NCBI RefSeq assembly: GCF_014836765.1 | Contig: NZ_JACSQG010000012.1 | Location: 1-64,000 of the forward strand | Source: Serpens gallinarum | GTDB taxonomy: Bacteria; Pseudomonadota; Gammaproteobacteria; Pseudomonadales; Pseudomonadaceae | Direction: 5' to 3' | Length of the DNA: 64,000 nt | Shown: one piece after another, positions 24,783 through 33,881 of the stretch | How the letters are laid out: each line of letters opens with the position of its first letter | How positions within the stretch are numbered: position 1 is the stretch's first letter | Notes under the pieces: generated by a model | Seen by the model: only the letters and a program-made list of their open reading frames with translations | Database searches by the model: none | Told to the model about the DNA's origin: nothing | Position numbers and translations under genes: made by a program

Positions 24783-25967
24783 TCAGCGTGCCCGCGGCTC
24801 GCGGGGCATGCCCAAGGCGCGCTCGGCGATGATGTTGCGCTGGATCTCGTTGCTGCCGCCGTAGATGGTGTCCGAGCGGGTGAAGAGAAACAGCGACTGC
24901 AGCCGTGACAGCTCATACGGCGCACCCTCCAGCAGCTCCGCCTGCGGGCCGAGCACGTCCATGGCCAGCTTGCCCAGGTCCCGGTGCCAGTTCGACCAGG
25001 CCAGCTTGTAGATCATCGCTTCGCCGCGCAGGCTGCCGTCCTGGGTGCCGGAGAGCATGCGCAGCGAGTTGTAGCGCAGCACCTTGAGGCCGACCCAGGC
25101 CTGGGCCAGGCGCTGGCGGATCAGCGGGTCGCGGTCGGCCCCGTTGTCTTGGGCGGCGCGGATGACCTCCTCGAGTTCGTTGCGAAACTGCATCTGCTGG
25201 CCGAGGGTCGACACGCCGCGCTCGAAGCCGAGCAACGTCATGGCCACCTTCCAACCATCGCCCGGCGCGCCGATGATGTTGTCCGCCGCGGTGCGGGCGT
25301 CGCTGAAGAACACCTCGTTGAACTCGCTGGTTCCGGTCAGCTGCTGAATCGGCTGCACGGCGATGCCGGGCTGGTCCATCGGTACCAGAAGGAAGGTCAG
25401 GCCCTTGTGGCCCAAGCTTCCCTGTTCCGTGCGCGCCAGCACGAAACACCACTGCGATTCATGGGCCAGAGAGGTCCAGACCTTCTGCCCGTTGATGATC
25501 CACTCGCCATTTTCCAGCTGGGCGCGGGTCTTGACGCCGGCCAGGTCCGAGCCCGCGCTGGGTTCGGAATACCCCTGGCACCAGAACTCGCGACCTTCGA
25601 GGATGCCGGGGAGGAACCGCTGTCGCTGCTCCTCGCTGCCCAGCGCGACCAGCGTCGGTCCGATCAGACCCTCGCCGATGTGGCCCATGCGGCCGGGGCC
25701 GCCGGCGCGGGCGTACTCTTCATGGAAGATCACCTGCTGCGAGATGGACAGGCCGCGGCCACCGCACTCGCTGGGCCAGCCGATGCCGATCCAGCCGCCT
25801 TTGGCCAGCTCTCGCTCCCAGGCTTTGCGCTCCTCGGGGAACATGTGCTCATCGCCCGGTCCGCCGCGAAAACGCAACGGCTCGAATTCACCGCACAGGT
25901 GCGTCTGGAGCCAGTCGGCGACCTGCCGGCGGAACGCTTCGTCTTCGGCACTGAATCCAATTTTCAT
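24783..25967 (-). CDS. Acyl-CoA dehydrogenase, FadE subunit (pair partner)
   Basis: A 394-residue acyl-CoA dehydrogenase. It shows the flavin/substrate segment GYSEPSAGSDLAGVKTRA near residue 133, VWTS in the middle domain, and the FAD-binding end DTIYGGSNEIQRNIIAERALGMP near 368. It overlaps the upstream dehydrogenase gene by 4 bp (ATGA). Steroid catabolism typically uses alpha2beta2 dehydrogenases made of two related subunits from adjacent genes; this is probably one such pair, acting on a CoA ester of the side chain or C/D rings. The substrate cannot be read from sequence. Confidence 0.88.
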   Translation of the reverse strand: MKIGFSAEDEAFRRQVADWLQTHLCGEFEPLRFRGGPGDEHMFPEERKAWERELAKGGWIGIGWPSECGGRGLSISQQVIFHEEYARAGGPGRMGHIGEGLIGPTLVALGSEEQRQRFLPGILEGREFWCQGYSEPSAGSDLAGVKTRAQLENGEWIINGQKVWTSLAHESQWCFVLARTEQGSLGHKGLTFLLVPMDQPGIAVQPIQQLTGTSEFNEVFFSDARTAADNIIGAPGDGWKVAMTLLGFERGVSTLGQQMQFRNELEEVIRAAQDNGADRDPLIRQRLAQAWVGLKVLRYNSLRMLSGTQDGSLRGEAMIYKLAWSNWHRDLGKLAMDVLGPQAELLEGAPYELSRLQSLFLFTRSDTIYGGSNEIQRNIIAERALGMPREPRAR

Positions 25968-27124
25968 GGGCGGGACTCCAGGATGTGGGCGGCCAGGCGT
26001 TCACGGTGCCAGGCCGGGGTGCCCAGCAGCTGCTCGCTGGCGCGGGCGCGTTTGAAGTAAAGGTGGGGATCGTATTCCCAGGTGAAACCGACGCCGCCGT
26101 GCAGCTGGATGGACTCGGCGGCGCAGAGCATGAAGGCCTCGCTGGCCTCGCTCTTGGCAATGGGGGCGGCTTCGCTCAGTTCGGCCTTGAGTTGCGGGTC
26201 GCCGTCCGGCGCCAGCACCTGCTGGGCGATACAGGCGGCGTAGTAGGCGGCTGAGCGGCTGTTCTCGATGTGCAGCATGAGGTCCGCGCAGCGGTGCTTG
26301 ATCGCCTGGAAGCTGGCAATCGGACGGTTGAACTGCTGGCGCTCGCTGATATAGCTCAGGGTGAGGTTGAGGCAGCGCTGGGCGGCGCCGGTCTGCTCGC
26401 AGGCGAGGGCGATGGCGCCGATTTGCAGCGCTTGTTCCAGCAGGGCGGTGGCGTCCTGGTCGAGCGTCAGGCTCTGCGCCGGCGCGACCGCCACGTTGGT
26501 GAGCCTGATCCGCGCCAGCCGGCGGGTCTGGTCAAGGGTCGGCAGGGCGCTGCGCTCGATACCGGCCTGGTTCGCGGGTACCGCGAACAGGGCAAGACGA
26601 CCGTCCTCGTGCTCGGCGGCAAGGATCAGCAGATCGGCGCTGGCGCCGTCGAGCACCGCGTCGTATTCGCCCTCCAGTCGCCAACCTTCGGCGTCTACGC
26701 GTGCGCTCGGTTGGCGGGAGGCCAGCCAGCCGTTGCGCTCCTGCCGGAAGGCGAGGGTGGCGGTCATCGTGCCTGCGGCCAGCTCGGGCAGCCAGGCTTC
26801 GCGCAGGGGTTCGTTGCCGCCCAGCAGCAGCGCCGGCGTGGCCAGGCAGGCGCTGGACAGGAAGGGCGCGCAGAGCAGGTGTTGGCCCATCTGTTCGAGC
26901 AGGACCGCCTGCTCGACGAAGCCCATGCCGACGCCGCCGTACTGTTCGGGAATCATCAGGGCAGGCCAGTAAAGTTCCTCAGCAATCTGCTTCCAGACCC
27001 CGACGTCGTAGCCCTGCGGGCTTTGCATGGCGGTGCGTACGGCTGCCGAGTCCGACGCTTTGGCCAGGAAGCCGACGGCGCTCTCTTGAATCATCAATTG
27101 TTCTTCGTTGAAGGCGAAGTCCAT
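25964..27124 (-). CDS. Acyl-CoA dehydrogenase, second FadE subunit
   Basis: A 386-residue acyl-CoA dehydrogenase of the more divergent subunit type. The C-terminal HGGVGFTWEYDPHLYFKRA (near residue 348) carries the Glu typical of the active-site base position, while the usual TQ/SEPxAGSD flavin segment is poorly kept. This split of features between two neighbouring genes is what is seen in heterotetrameric steroid FadE enzymes. The start is set at MDFAFNEEQLMIQ; the longer frame crosses the promoter. It heads a two-gene operon with a weak steroid box 55 bp upstream. Confidence 0.86.
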   Translation of the reverse strand: MDFAFNEEQLMIQESAVGFLAKASDSAAVRTAMQSPQGYDVGVWKQIAEELYWPALMIPEQYGGVGMGFVEQAVLLEQMGQHLLCAPFLSSACLATPALLLGGNEPLREAWLPELAAGTMTATLAFRQERNGWLASRQPSARVDAEGWRLEGEYDAVLDGASADLLILAAEHEDGRLALFAVPANQAGIERSALPTLDQTRRLARIRLTNVAVAPAQSLTLDQDATALLEQALQIGAIALACEQTGAAQRCLNLTLSYISERQQFNRPIASFQAIKHRCADLMLHIENSRSAAYYAACIAQQVLAPDGDPQLKAELSEAAPIAKSEASEAFMLCAAESIQLHGGVGFTWEYDPHLYFKRARASEQLLGTPAWHRERLAAHILESRP

Positions 27125-27153
27125 GAACTGGCTCCTTAGGTAATTACGCGGCG

Positions 27154-27197
27154 AGTGTGGCCACTGAGATGCCGATGCGAATCCCCAAAAAGGACTA
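27154..27197 (-). promoter_or_regulatory. Steroid-cluster box 8 (weak), for the FadE pair
   Basis: Minus-strand 27197-27180 reads TAGTCCTTTTTGGGGATT (13/18), the left half being perfect. CACACT (27159-27154) is at the -10 distance but matches poorly. Confidence 0.4.
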
Positions 27198-27264
27198 GCC
27201 CGGATCCGGGCCGCTGCCGACGTGAACGTCGCTGAAAAGCCCGGGTTCACGAGGCGGTCACCCG

Positions 27265-27308
27265 TAGTCTCAATGGACGATGAACCCACGGCGCGCCTTT
27301 CGCAGAAT
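27265..27308 (+). promoter_or_regulatory. Steroid-cluster box 9, for hsaC-ipdAB-ipdC-echA20-fadA6 operon
   Basis: TAGTCTCAATGGACGATG at 27265-27282 (14/18), with CAGAAT (27303-27308) 29.5 bp from the centre. The hsaC ATG is 65 bp downstream. It is divergent from box 8. Confidence 0.6.
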
Positions 27309-27347
27309 GCCGCTCAACTGGCCAGAAACCTTTGCAGGAGCAGCGGC

Positions 27348-28241
27348 ATGATCAAGATCCGTGGTTTGAGTTACCTCGTCGCCCAGGTGCAGAACCTGAG
27401 CGAGTGGCAGCGTTACGCCGAGGACGTGCTCGGCATGCAGGTCAATCCCGCGCCGGGTGGCGGCCTCTATGTGAAGATGGATGAGCGTCCGTTTCGCATG
27501 CTCATCGTTGAAGGTGCGGATGCGCGTTATGTTGCCTCCGGCTGGGAAGTGGCCGACGAGAAGGCCTACGCGCAAGCGCTTCAAGTGTTTGCCGACAAGG
27601 GTGTGGCCGTTGAGCAGGGCTCAGCCGCCGAATGCGGCCAGCGCGGCGTGCAGGCGCTCGCCGTGGTCGTTGACCCCTCCGGCAATCGCCACGAACTGTC
27701 GTGGGGCCATCGTTCCGACTGTCAGCCCTTCGTCTCGCCCCAGGGCGTACCGCGCTTCGTGACCGGCGACATGGGGCTGGGTCATACGGTGTTGCCCGCG
27801 CCCAACTTCGACGCCACGTCGGCGTTCGCGCGCGATGTGCTGGGCTTTGAGGTCTCCGATGTCTTCAATTTCCGCCCGGCGCCTGACGCGCCGCCAGTTC
27901 GCATCCACTTTCTGCATTGCGCCAACGCCCGCCATCACAGCCTGGCCCTGGCCGAGTACCCCGTGCCCAGCGGCTGCGTGCACGCCATGGTGGAAGTGGA
28001 CTCGATGACCGAGGTCGGTCGCGCCCACGACCGCATGCAGGCCGCCGGCGTAGCGCTGTCGGCGACGCTCGGTCAGCACCTCAACGACCGCATGACCAGT
28101 TTCTACATGAAGACTCCGTCCGGCTTCGATCTCGAATACGGCTACGGCGGCCTGCAAGTGGACTGGAACGAGCACAGCACCTTCGAATTCACCCGCGTGA
28201 GCATCTGGGGGCACGACTTCTCGGTCGGCCGCCAGCAATAA
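27348..28241 (+). CDS. hsaC: 3,4-DHSA extradiol dioxygenase
   Basis: A 297-residue two-domain vicinal-oxygen-chelate dioxygenase of the BphC/HsaC type that cleaves the catechol ring A of 3,4-DHSA. The three Fe(II) ligands of the C-terminal domain can be placed: His146 (GLGHTVLP), His212 (GCVHAMVEV) and Glu263 (FDLEYGYGG). Further active-site residues HH (196-197) and Tyr254 (SFYMKTPSG) are present. The start MIKIRGLSYLVAQ has AGGAG upstream. Comamonas name: tesB. First gene of a ten-gene operon, mostly with gaps of 3-16 bp or 4-bp overlaps. Confidence 0.93.
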   Translation: MIKIRGLSYLVAQVQNLSEWQRYAEDVLGMQVNPAPGGGLYVKMDERPFRMLIVEGADARYVASGWEVADEKAYAQALQVFADKGVAVEQGSAAECGQRGVQALAVVVDPSGNRHELSWGHRSDCQPFVSPQGVPRFVTGDMGLGHTVLPAPNFDATSAFARDVLGFEVSDVFNFRPAPDAPPVRIHFLHCANARHHSLALAEYPVPSGCVHAMVEVDSMTEVGRAHDRMQAAGVALSATLGQHLNDRMTSFYMKTPSGFDLEYGYGGLQVDWNEHSTFEFTRVSIWGHDFSVGRQQ

Positions 28242-28250
28242 GGAATCGCC

Positions 28251-29129
28251 ATGAACAAGCAGATGACAACCCAGGAGGCCGTGGCCCTGCTGAAGGACGG
28301 CATGACCGTAGGCTTCGGCGGCTGGGGCCCGCGCCGCAAACCGATGGCCGTGGTGCGCGAGATCCTGCGCTCGGACGTCAAGGATCTCACCGTGGTCGGC
28401 TATGGCGGCCCGGAAATGGGCATGCTGTGCGCCGCTGGCAAGGTCAAGAAGCTGATCTTCTGCTTCGCGACGCTGGATGCCATTCCCCTGGAACCCTGGT
28501 TTCGCAAGTGCCGCCAGGCCGGCCAGCTCAAGGAGCTGATGGAGCTGGACGAAGGCATGTACCAGTGGGGGCTGCGGGCCGCCGGCATGCGCCTGCCATT
28601 CCTGCCCACCCGCTGTGGCCTGGCCACCGACGTGACGCGCCTGAATCCCGAGCTCAAGACCATCCGCTCGCCTTACGACGACGGTGAAGTGCTGCTGGCG
28701 ATGCCGGCGCTGAACCTGGACATCAGCTTCCTGCATGTCAATGAGGCTGACCGCCTGGGCAACACCCTGATCACCGGCAACGATCCCTACTTCGATCATC
28801 TGATGGCTCGGGCCTCCGCCCAGTGCGTGGTGTCCTGCGAGCGCATCAGCGATCGGCTGGAACTCTCCGCCGAGCAGGCGCGCTTCAACCTCTTCGAGCG
28901 CTATCTGGTGACCGGCGTCGTGCATGCGCCCTTCGGCGCCCACCCGACCATCTGCGCACCGGAGTACGGCTGGGACATGACGCACCTCAAGCGCTACGCC
29001 GAGTCGGCAGAGGGTGAAGGCGGCTGGGCGGCTTACATGGACGAATACGTCCACGTCAGCGAGGCCGATTACCAGACCAAGAACGGCGGCCAAGACCGCC
29101 TGCGTACGCTGGCCCTGCCGGTGTTCTGA
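28251..29129 (+). CDS. ipdA: COCHEA-CoA hydrolase alpha subunit (CoA-transferase family)
   Basis: A 292-residue class I CoA-transferase-like protein with GMTVGFGGWGPRRKPMAVVRE at the N-terminus, matching IpdA. Together with IpdB it opens the last steroid ring (ring C) hydrolytically; although the fold is that of CoA-transferases, this pair is known in actinobacteria as a carbon-carbon bond hydrolase. Gene order hsaC-ipdA-ipdB and the 10-bp gap to ipdB support a heteromeric product. Comamonas counterpart: scdL1. Confidence 0.9.
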   Translation: MNKQMTTQEAVALLKDGMTVGFGGWGPRRKPMAVVREILRSDVKDLTVVGYGGPEMGMLCAAGKVKKLIFCFATLDAIPLEPWFRKCRQAGQLKELMELDEGMYQWGLRAAGMRLPFLPTRCGLATDVTRLNPELKTIRSPYDDGEVLLAMPALNLDISFLHVNEADRLGNTLITGNDPYFDHLMARASAQCVVSCERISDRLELSAEQARFNLFERYLVTGVVHAPFGAHPTICAPEYGWDMTHLKRYAESAEGEGGWAAYMDEYVHVSEADYQTKNGGQDRLRTLALPVF

Positions 29130-29139
29130 GGAGTTCGAC

Positions 29140-29937
29140 ATGAGCGTTGCAGAGAATTATTCACTTGCCGAACTGATGATCGTCGCCGCCAGCGAGGCCT
29201 GGCGCGACAACGGCGAGGTCTTCGCGTCGGGGCTTGGCATATTGCCGCGGCTGGGCGCCAGCCTCGCCAAGCTGACCCACACCCCCGAGCTGCTGATGAC
29301 CGACAGCGAGTGCTTCCTCGTGGAAGAGCCGATTCCGGTCGGCCCGCGTGGCGACTACGTACCCAAGTATTCCGGTTATCTGGGGTTTGAGCGCGTGTTC
29401 GAAAGCGTGTGGGGCGGGCGCCGCCACGCGATGATCGGCCCGACCCAGGTCGACCGCTTCGCCCAGACCAACCTGTCGGCCATCGGCGGCGACTACTACC
29501 AGCCGAAGATCGCCATGCTCGGCGTGCGCGGCCTGCCAGGCAACAGCATCAACCACAAGAACTCCTTCCTGGTGCCCAACCACTCGACCCGCTCGCTGGT
29601 GGCGGACGTGGACATGGTGTCAGGCGTCGGCTTCAACCCGGAGCGCTGGGAGGAGGGCATGGACGCTTCGCTGATGTCGGTGGGCATTCTCCTGACCGAT
29701 CTGTGCGTGATCGACTACAACGGGCCGAACCATGCGCCCCAGGTGCGTTCTCTGCATCCCGGCGTGAGCTTCGCGCAGGTGCAGGAAAACACCGGCTTCG
29801 AGCTGCTGGCCGCACCGGACATGGGTATCACGCCGGCGCCCACCGAGGCCCAACTGGAACTCATCCGCCGCCTGGACCCGCACGATCTGCGCAGCAAGCA
29901 GCTCAAGGGTAATCCGCCCGGCATTCGTCAGGCCTGA
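29140..29937 (+). CDS. ipdB: COCHEA-CoA hydrolase beta subunit
   Basis: A 265-residue CoA-transferase-family beta subunit (SLAELMIVAASEAWRDNGE, FASGLGILPRLGASLAKLTH, ending LRRLDPHDLR-like region). Start ATG at 29140 has GAGGAG upstream and is 10 bp after ipdA. A longer open frame begins inside ipdA and is rejected. Its partner is IpdA. Function as in IpdA: ring-opening step of HIP degradation. Confidence 0.9.
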   Translation: MSVAENYSLAELMIVAASEAWRDNGEVFASGLGILPRLGASLAKLTHTPELLMTDSECFLVEEPIPVGPRGDYVPKYSGYLGFERVFESVWGGRRHAMIGPTQVDRFAQTNLSAIGGDYYQPKIAMLGVRGLPGNSINHKNSFLVPNHSTRSLVADVDMVSGVGFNPERWEEGMDASLMSVGILLTDLCVIDYNGPNHAPQVRSLHPGVSFAQVQENTGFELLAAPDMGITPAPTEAQLELIRRLDPHDLRSKQLKGNPPGIRQA

Positions 29938-29953
29938 ATCGGGAGCCGCGTCA

Positions 29954-30847
29954 ATGAGCGAATTTATCGAACGCGTGGACGCCAGCGAGTACGAGACCGA
30001 CGAGCCGGTGCGCTACGCGGTGCAGGACGGCATCGCCACGGTGACCATGAGCCGCCCCAGCTTCAACAACGCGCAGAACTCGCAGATGACCTATTCGCTG
30101 GATGCGGCCTTTCGCCGGGCGGTGGCCGATGACGCGGTCAAGGTCATCGTCCTGCGTGGCGAAGGCAAGCACTTCTCCGCCGGACACGACATCGGCACGC
30201 CGGCCCGCGATATCAACAAGTCGTTCGACCGGGTCAATCTGCTCTGGGATCACACCAACAAACCCGGCGGCGAGTTTCTTTACATGCGCGAGCAGGAGGT
30301 CTACCTCGGCATGTGCCGGCGCTGGCGCGAGATGCCCAAGCCGACCATCGCCATGGTGCAGGGCGCTTGCATCGCTGGCGGGCTGATGCTGGCCTGGGTT
30401 TGCGACTTCATCGTCGCCAGTGACGATGCCTTCTTTCAGGACCCTGTGGTGCGCATGGGGATACCCGGCGTTGAATACTTCGCTCATCCCTATGAAATGA
30501 GTCCGCGCATCGCCAAGGAATTTCTCATGACCGGCGATCGCATGGGCGCGGCGCGGGCCTACGAGGTGGGCATGGTCAATCGCGTGGTCCCGCGCGAGGC
30601 GCTGGAAAGTGCTGTGCTTGAGCTGGCCGGCAAGATCGCCGCTCAGCCGCGCATGGGGCTGGCGCTGACCAAGCAGGCGATCAACCACGTCGAGGATCTG
30701 GCCGGCAAGCGCACCGCCATGGATGCCGTCTTCGCCTGGCACCACTTCGCCCACACCCACAACGAACTCTTGTCCGGCGACAAGCTCGGCGGTTACGACG
30801 CCAAGGCCATGGCCGCGGCGAACAAGAAATCCGCGGGAGAACGCTGA
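29954..30847 (+). CDS. Crotonase-fold protein lacking hydratase glutamates
   Basis: A 297-residue crotonase superfamily member. The oxyanion-hole segment FSAGHDIG (near residue 76) is present, but at the two positions where enoyl-CoA hydratases have Glu it reads AGGLMLAWVCD and FQDPVVRMGIPG, so neither Glu is kept. It also carries an insertion (~residues 83-115) and a C-terminal extension rich in His (FAWHHFAHTHNELL). Its place between ipdB and ipdC indicates a role in HIP-CoA degradation, but a simple hydratase is unlikely. It ends with a 1-bp overlap with the start of ipdC. Confidence 0.8.
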   Translation: MSEFIERVDASEYETDEPVRYAVQDGIATVTMSRPSFNNAQNSQMTYSLDAAFRRAVADDAVKVIVLRGEGKHFSAGHDIGTPARDINKSFDRVNLLWDHTNKPGGEFLYMREQEVYLGMCRRWREMPKPTIAMVQGACIAGGLMLAWVCDFIVASDDAFFQDPVVRMGIPGVEYFAHPYEMSPRIAKEFLMTGDRMGAARAYEVGMVNRVVPREALESAVLELAGKIAAQPRMGLALTKQAINHVEDLAGKRTAMDAVFAWHHFAHTHNELLSGDKLGGYDAKAMAAANKKSAGER

Positions 30848-31947
30848 TGTCCTGGCTCGAGACGGAACTGACGCGGCGCCTGGGTTGCCGCTATCCGGTG
30901 GTGCAGACCGCCATGGGCTGGGTCGCCGATGCCAACCTGGTGATCGGTACCACCCGTGGCGGCGGTTTTGGCTTTCTCGCCGCCGCCACCCTGAACACGG
31001 CGCAGACCCGCAGCGAGATCGAAAAGATCATTGCCGCCACCGGCAGCCGCAACTTCGGCCTGAACTTCCACATGTTTCAGGAGAACGCCGCCGATTGCGT
31101 GGACATGGCCATCGAATACGGCCTCAAGGCCGTCAGCTACGGCCGTGGCCCGGATGCCGCGACCGTGCAGCGCTTCAAGGATGCCGGTGTGCTCTGCATC
31201 CCTACCGTGGGGGCGATCAAGCATGCGCTCAAGGCGGTGCAGATGGGCGCCGACATGATCACCATCCAGGGCGGCGAGGGCGGCGGCCACACCGGCGGCG
31301 TGCCCAGTTCGATCCTGTTGCCCCAGGTGCTCGATGCGGTGAACGTGCCGGTCATCGCCGCCGGTGGCTTTTCCACTGGGCGAGGGCTGGCCTCGGCGCT
31401 GGCCGCAGGCGCCTGTGGCATTGCCATGGGCACGCGTTTTCTGATGAGCCAGGAGTCACCGACCCCGGCCCAGACGCTGGAACGCTACCTCAAGGTGACT
31501 GACCCGCAACAGATTCGCGTGACCCTGGCGGTCGACGGCATGCGCCACCGGATGATCGAGAACGCCTTCATCAATCGCCTGGAAAAGGCCAGCGGCCTGG
31601 GCCGGTTGCTGATCGCCCTGCGCAGTGCCTGGAGCTGGAAGCAACAGACCGGCATGAGCAGCGCACACATGCTGCGCACCTTGCTGCAGGTGCTGAAGGA
31701 AGAGCCTGAAGCGCTGTCGCAAACCATCATGGCCTCGAACCAGCCGGTGTTGTTGCAGAAATCCATGCAGGACGGCCTGCCGGACGAGGGCATTCTGCCG
31801 TCGGGCCAAGTGGCTGCGGCCATCGATGCGCTGGCCAGTTGCGAAACCATCATCCGCGAAATCGTCGAGCAGGCCGACGCCCGCCTGGCCGATCTCTATC
31901 AACGCAGCGCCCAGCCACGGGGCCAGGCAAGCAGGAGCGCATCATGA
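30847..31947 (+). CDS. ipdC: IpdC flavin reductase (nitronate monooxygenase-like)
   Basis: A 366-residue FMN TIM-barrel protein of the nitronate monooxygenase/enoyl-ACP reductase II type: VVQTAMGWVADANLV, TIQGGEGGGHTGGVPSS, IAAGGFSTGRGLASALAAGA and GTRFLMSQES. In HIP degradation IpdC acts on a CoA thioester (5-hydroxy-HIP-CoA) as an NADH-dependent reductase/dehydrogenase preparing ring opening. Overlaps the neighbouring genes (1 bp with the upstream crotonase and 4 bp with echA20), indicating translational coupling. Confidence 0.88.
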   Translation: MSWLETELTRRLGCRYPVVQTAMGWVADANLVIGTTRGGGFGFLAAATLNTAQTRSEIEKIIAATGSRNFGLNFHMFQENAADCVDMAIEYGLKAVSYGRGPDAATVQRFKDAGVLCIPTVGAIKHALKAVQMGADMITIQGGEGGGHTGGVPSSILLPQVLDAVNVPVIAAGGFSTGRGLASALAAGACGIAMGTRFLMSQESPTPAQTLERYLKVTDPQQIRVTLAVDGMRHRMIENAFINRLEKASGLGRLLIALRSAWSWKQQTGMSSAHMLRTLLQVLKEEPEALSQTIMASNQPVLLQKSMQDGLPDEGILPSGQVAAAIDALASCETIIREIVEQADARLADLYQRSAQPRGQASRSAS

Positions 31948-32696
31948 GCACCGCATTTAGCGTCATAACCGAAAACGGCATTGCCGAACTGGTGATTGCC
32001 AAGCCGCCGGTCAACGCCCTGGACAGCCACGAATGGCAGGGCCTGGCCAACCTGATCAACGAACTGGGCAGCGACCCGGAAACCCGTGTGATCGTGATCC
32101 GCGCCGAGGGCCGTGGTTTCTGCGCAGGTGTCGATATCAAGGAGCTGGATCAACACCCTGAGCTGATCGTCAAGGTCAACCGTGGCAACTATGAAACCTT
32201 CAAGGCCGTGCACCGTTGCCCGGTGCCGGTGATCGTTGCGGTACACGGCTTCGTCCTCGGTGGCGGCATCGGCATCACTGGCGCGGCCGACATTGTTGTG
32301 GCCTCCGAATGCGCCACCTTCGCCCTGCCGGAGGTGGATCGCGGCGCCATGGGCGGCGGCGCGCACCTGCAGCGCCTGTTCCCGGTGCAGAAGGTCCGCT
32401 ACCTGTTCTTTACCGGCGAGAAAATCGGCGCCCGTGATGCCGAGCGTTACGGCTTTATCGAGCGTGTGGTGGCCAAAGACGAGCTGCGTGGCGCGGCCAT
32501 GGACATCGCCGCCAAGATCGCTGCCAAGAGCCCGGCCATGATCCGTATCGCCAAGGAAGCGCTCAACGGCATCGAAGACGGCAACCTGGAAGACAAGTAC
32601 CGCTGGGAGCAGGGCTTCACCCTGCAGGCCTACAACGAGGCCGATTCGGCGGAGACTCGCCGCGCCTTCGTCGAAAAACGCGACGCGAAGTTCTGA
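31944..32696 (+). CDS. echA20: EchA20-like ring hydrolase (crotonase fold)
   Basis: A 250-residue crotonase with the EchA20 start pattern (IAELVIAKPPVNALDSHEW) and FCAGVDIKELDQHP oxyanion segment. EchA20 hydrolyses ring D of the HIP-CoA intermediate. GGGIGITGAADI lacks the first hydratase Glu, while ALPEVDRGAMGGG keeps the second, consistent with ring hydrolysis rather than simple hydration. The start overlaps the ipdC stop by 4 bp (ATGA); a longer frame upstream is rejected. Confidence 0.87.
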   Translation: MSTAFSVITENGIAELVIAKPPVNALDSHEWQGLANLINELGSDPETRVIVIRAEGRGFCAGVDIKELDQHPELIVKVNRGNYETFKAVHRCPVPVIVAVHGFVLGGGIGITGAADIVVASECATFALPEVDRGAMGGGAHLQRLFPVQKVRYLFFTGEKIGARDAERYGFIERVVAKDELRGAAMDIAAKIAAKSPAMIRIAKEALNGIEDGNLEDKYRWEQGFTLQAYNEADSAETRRAFVEKRDAKF

Positions 32697-32704
32697 GGCA
32701 CGCC

Positions 32705-33871
32705 ATGGACCTGACGTATACCGAAAAACAAAAAGCCTTCCGCGCCGAAGTGCGCGCCTGGCTAAAGGCCAACCTGCCCAAGGAACCCCTGGCCAGCTAC
32801 GACACCCGCGAAGGTTTCGAGCAGCACCGCGCCTGGGAAAGCACATTGTTCGAGGCGCGCTACTCCATGGTGATGTGGCCCGAGCATCTGGGCGGCCGTG
32901 GCTGCGACCTGATCGAATGGCTGATCTTCGAGGAAGAGTATTACGGCGCCGGCGCGCCCATGCGGGTCAACATCAACGGCCAGCTGCTGCTGGGCTCGAC
33001 GCTGATGGAGTTCGGCACCGAGGAGCAAAAGCGCGATTTCCTGCCGCGCACGGCGTCCAGCGAGATCATGTGGGCCCAGGCCTGGTCCGAACCCAATGCC
33101 GGTTCAGACATGGCAGCCATCACCTCCAAGGCGACCCGCGACGGCGATCACTATGTGCTCAACGGCCAGAAAACCTGGTCCACACGCGCCAGCTTCGCCG
33201 ACATGGCCTTTGGTCTGTTTCGCAGCGATCCGGCTTCTTCGCGCCATCACGGCCTGAGCTTTCTGATGGTGCCGCTGGATACCCCCGGCGTGACCATCCG
33301 CCCGATCAAGGCGCTCAATGGCAAGGATGCCTTCGCCGAGATCTTTTTTGATGACGTGCGGGTGCCGGTGGCGCAGCGTATCGGTGACGAAGGCCAGGGC
33401 TGGCACGTGGCCATGGCCACGGCCGGCTTCGAGCGCGGCCTGCTGCTGCGCTCGCCGGCGCGCTTCCAGTCCGCCGCCACGCGACTGGTCGAGCTATATC
33501 GCGCCAACCGCGAGCTGGCCGACCGTGACCCGAGCATTCGCGATGCGGTGGTACGGGCCTGGATGGGCGCCGAAGCCTATTGCCTGGGCGCCTACCACAC
33601 CGTGGGCCGCCTTAGCCGTGGCGAGAAGATCGGCGCCGAGTCGAGCACCAACAAGATCGTCTGGTCCGAGCTGGATCTGCTGATCAACGAGACCGCGATG
33701 CGCATCCTCGGTGCCCGTGGCGAGTTGCGCAGCGGCGCGCCGCTGCTGGAGGCCGAAGAGGATGGCTGGCTGGAGGGCTTCCTGTTCGCCCAGGCCGGGC
33801 CCATCTACGCCGGCACCAACGAAATTCAGCGCAACATCATTGCCGAGCGGATGCTCGGTTTGCCGAAGTGA
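32705..33871 (+). CDS. Acyl-CoA dehydrogenase (FadE31/32-type subunit)
   Basis: A 388-residue acyl-CoA dehydrogenase with AWSEPNAGSDMAAITSKATR near residue 125, GQKTWST, and the FAD-binding end GPIYAGTNEIQRNIIAERML. It lies 8 bp after echA20 and 10 bp before a second, shorter dehydrogenase, so the two probably form a heteromer acting on the linear or monocyclic CoA ester after ring opening. It has the flavin-binding features; its partner has the divergent half. Confidence 0.87.
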   Translation: MDLTYTEKQKAFRAEVRAWLKANLPKEPLASYDTREGFEQHRAWESTLFEARYSMVMWPEHLGGRGCDLIEWLIFEEEYYGAGAPMRVNINGQLLLGSTLMEFGTEEQKRDFLPRTASSEIMWAQAWSEPNAGSDMAAITSKATRDGDHYVLNGQKTWSTRASFADMAFGLFRSDPASSRHHGLSFLMVPLDTPGVTIRPIKALNGKDAFAEIFFDDVRVPVAQRIGDEGQGWHVAMATAGFERGLLLRSPARFQSAATRLVELYRANRELADRDPSIRDAVVRAWMGAEAYCLGAYHTVGRLSRGEKIGAESSTNKIVWSELDLLINETAMRILGARGELRSGAPLLEAEEDGWLEGFLFAQAGPIYAGTNEIQRNIIAERMLGLPK

Positions 33872-33881
33872 GGGGCGGGCG

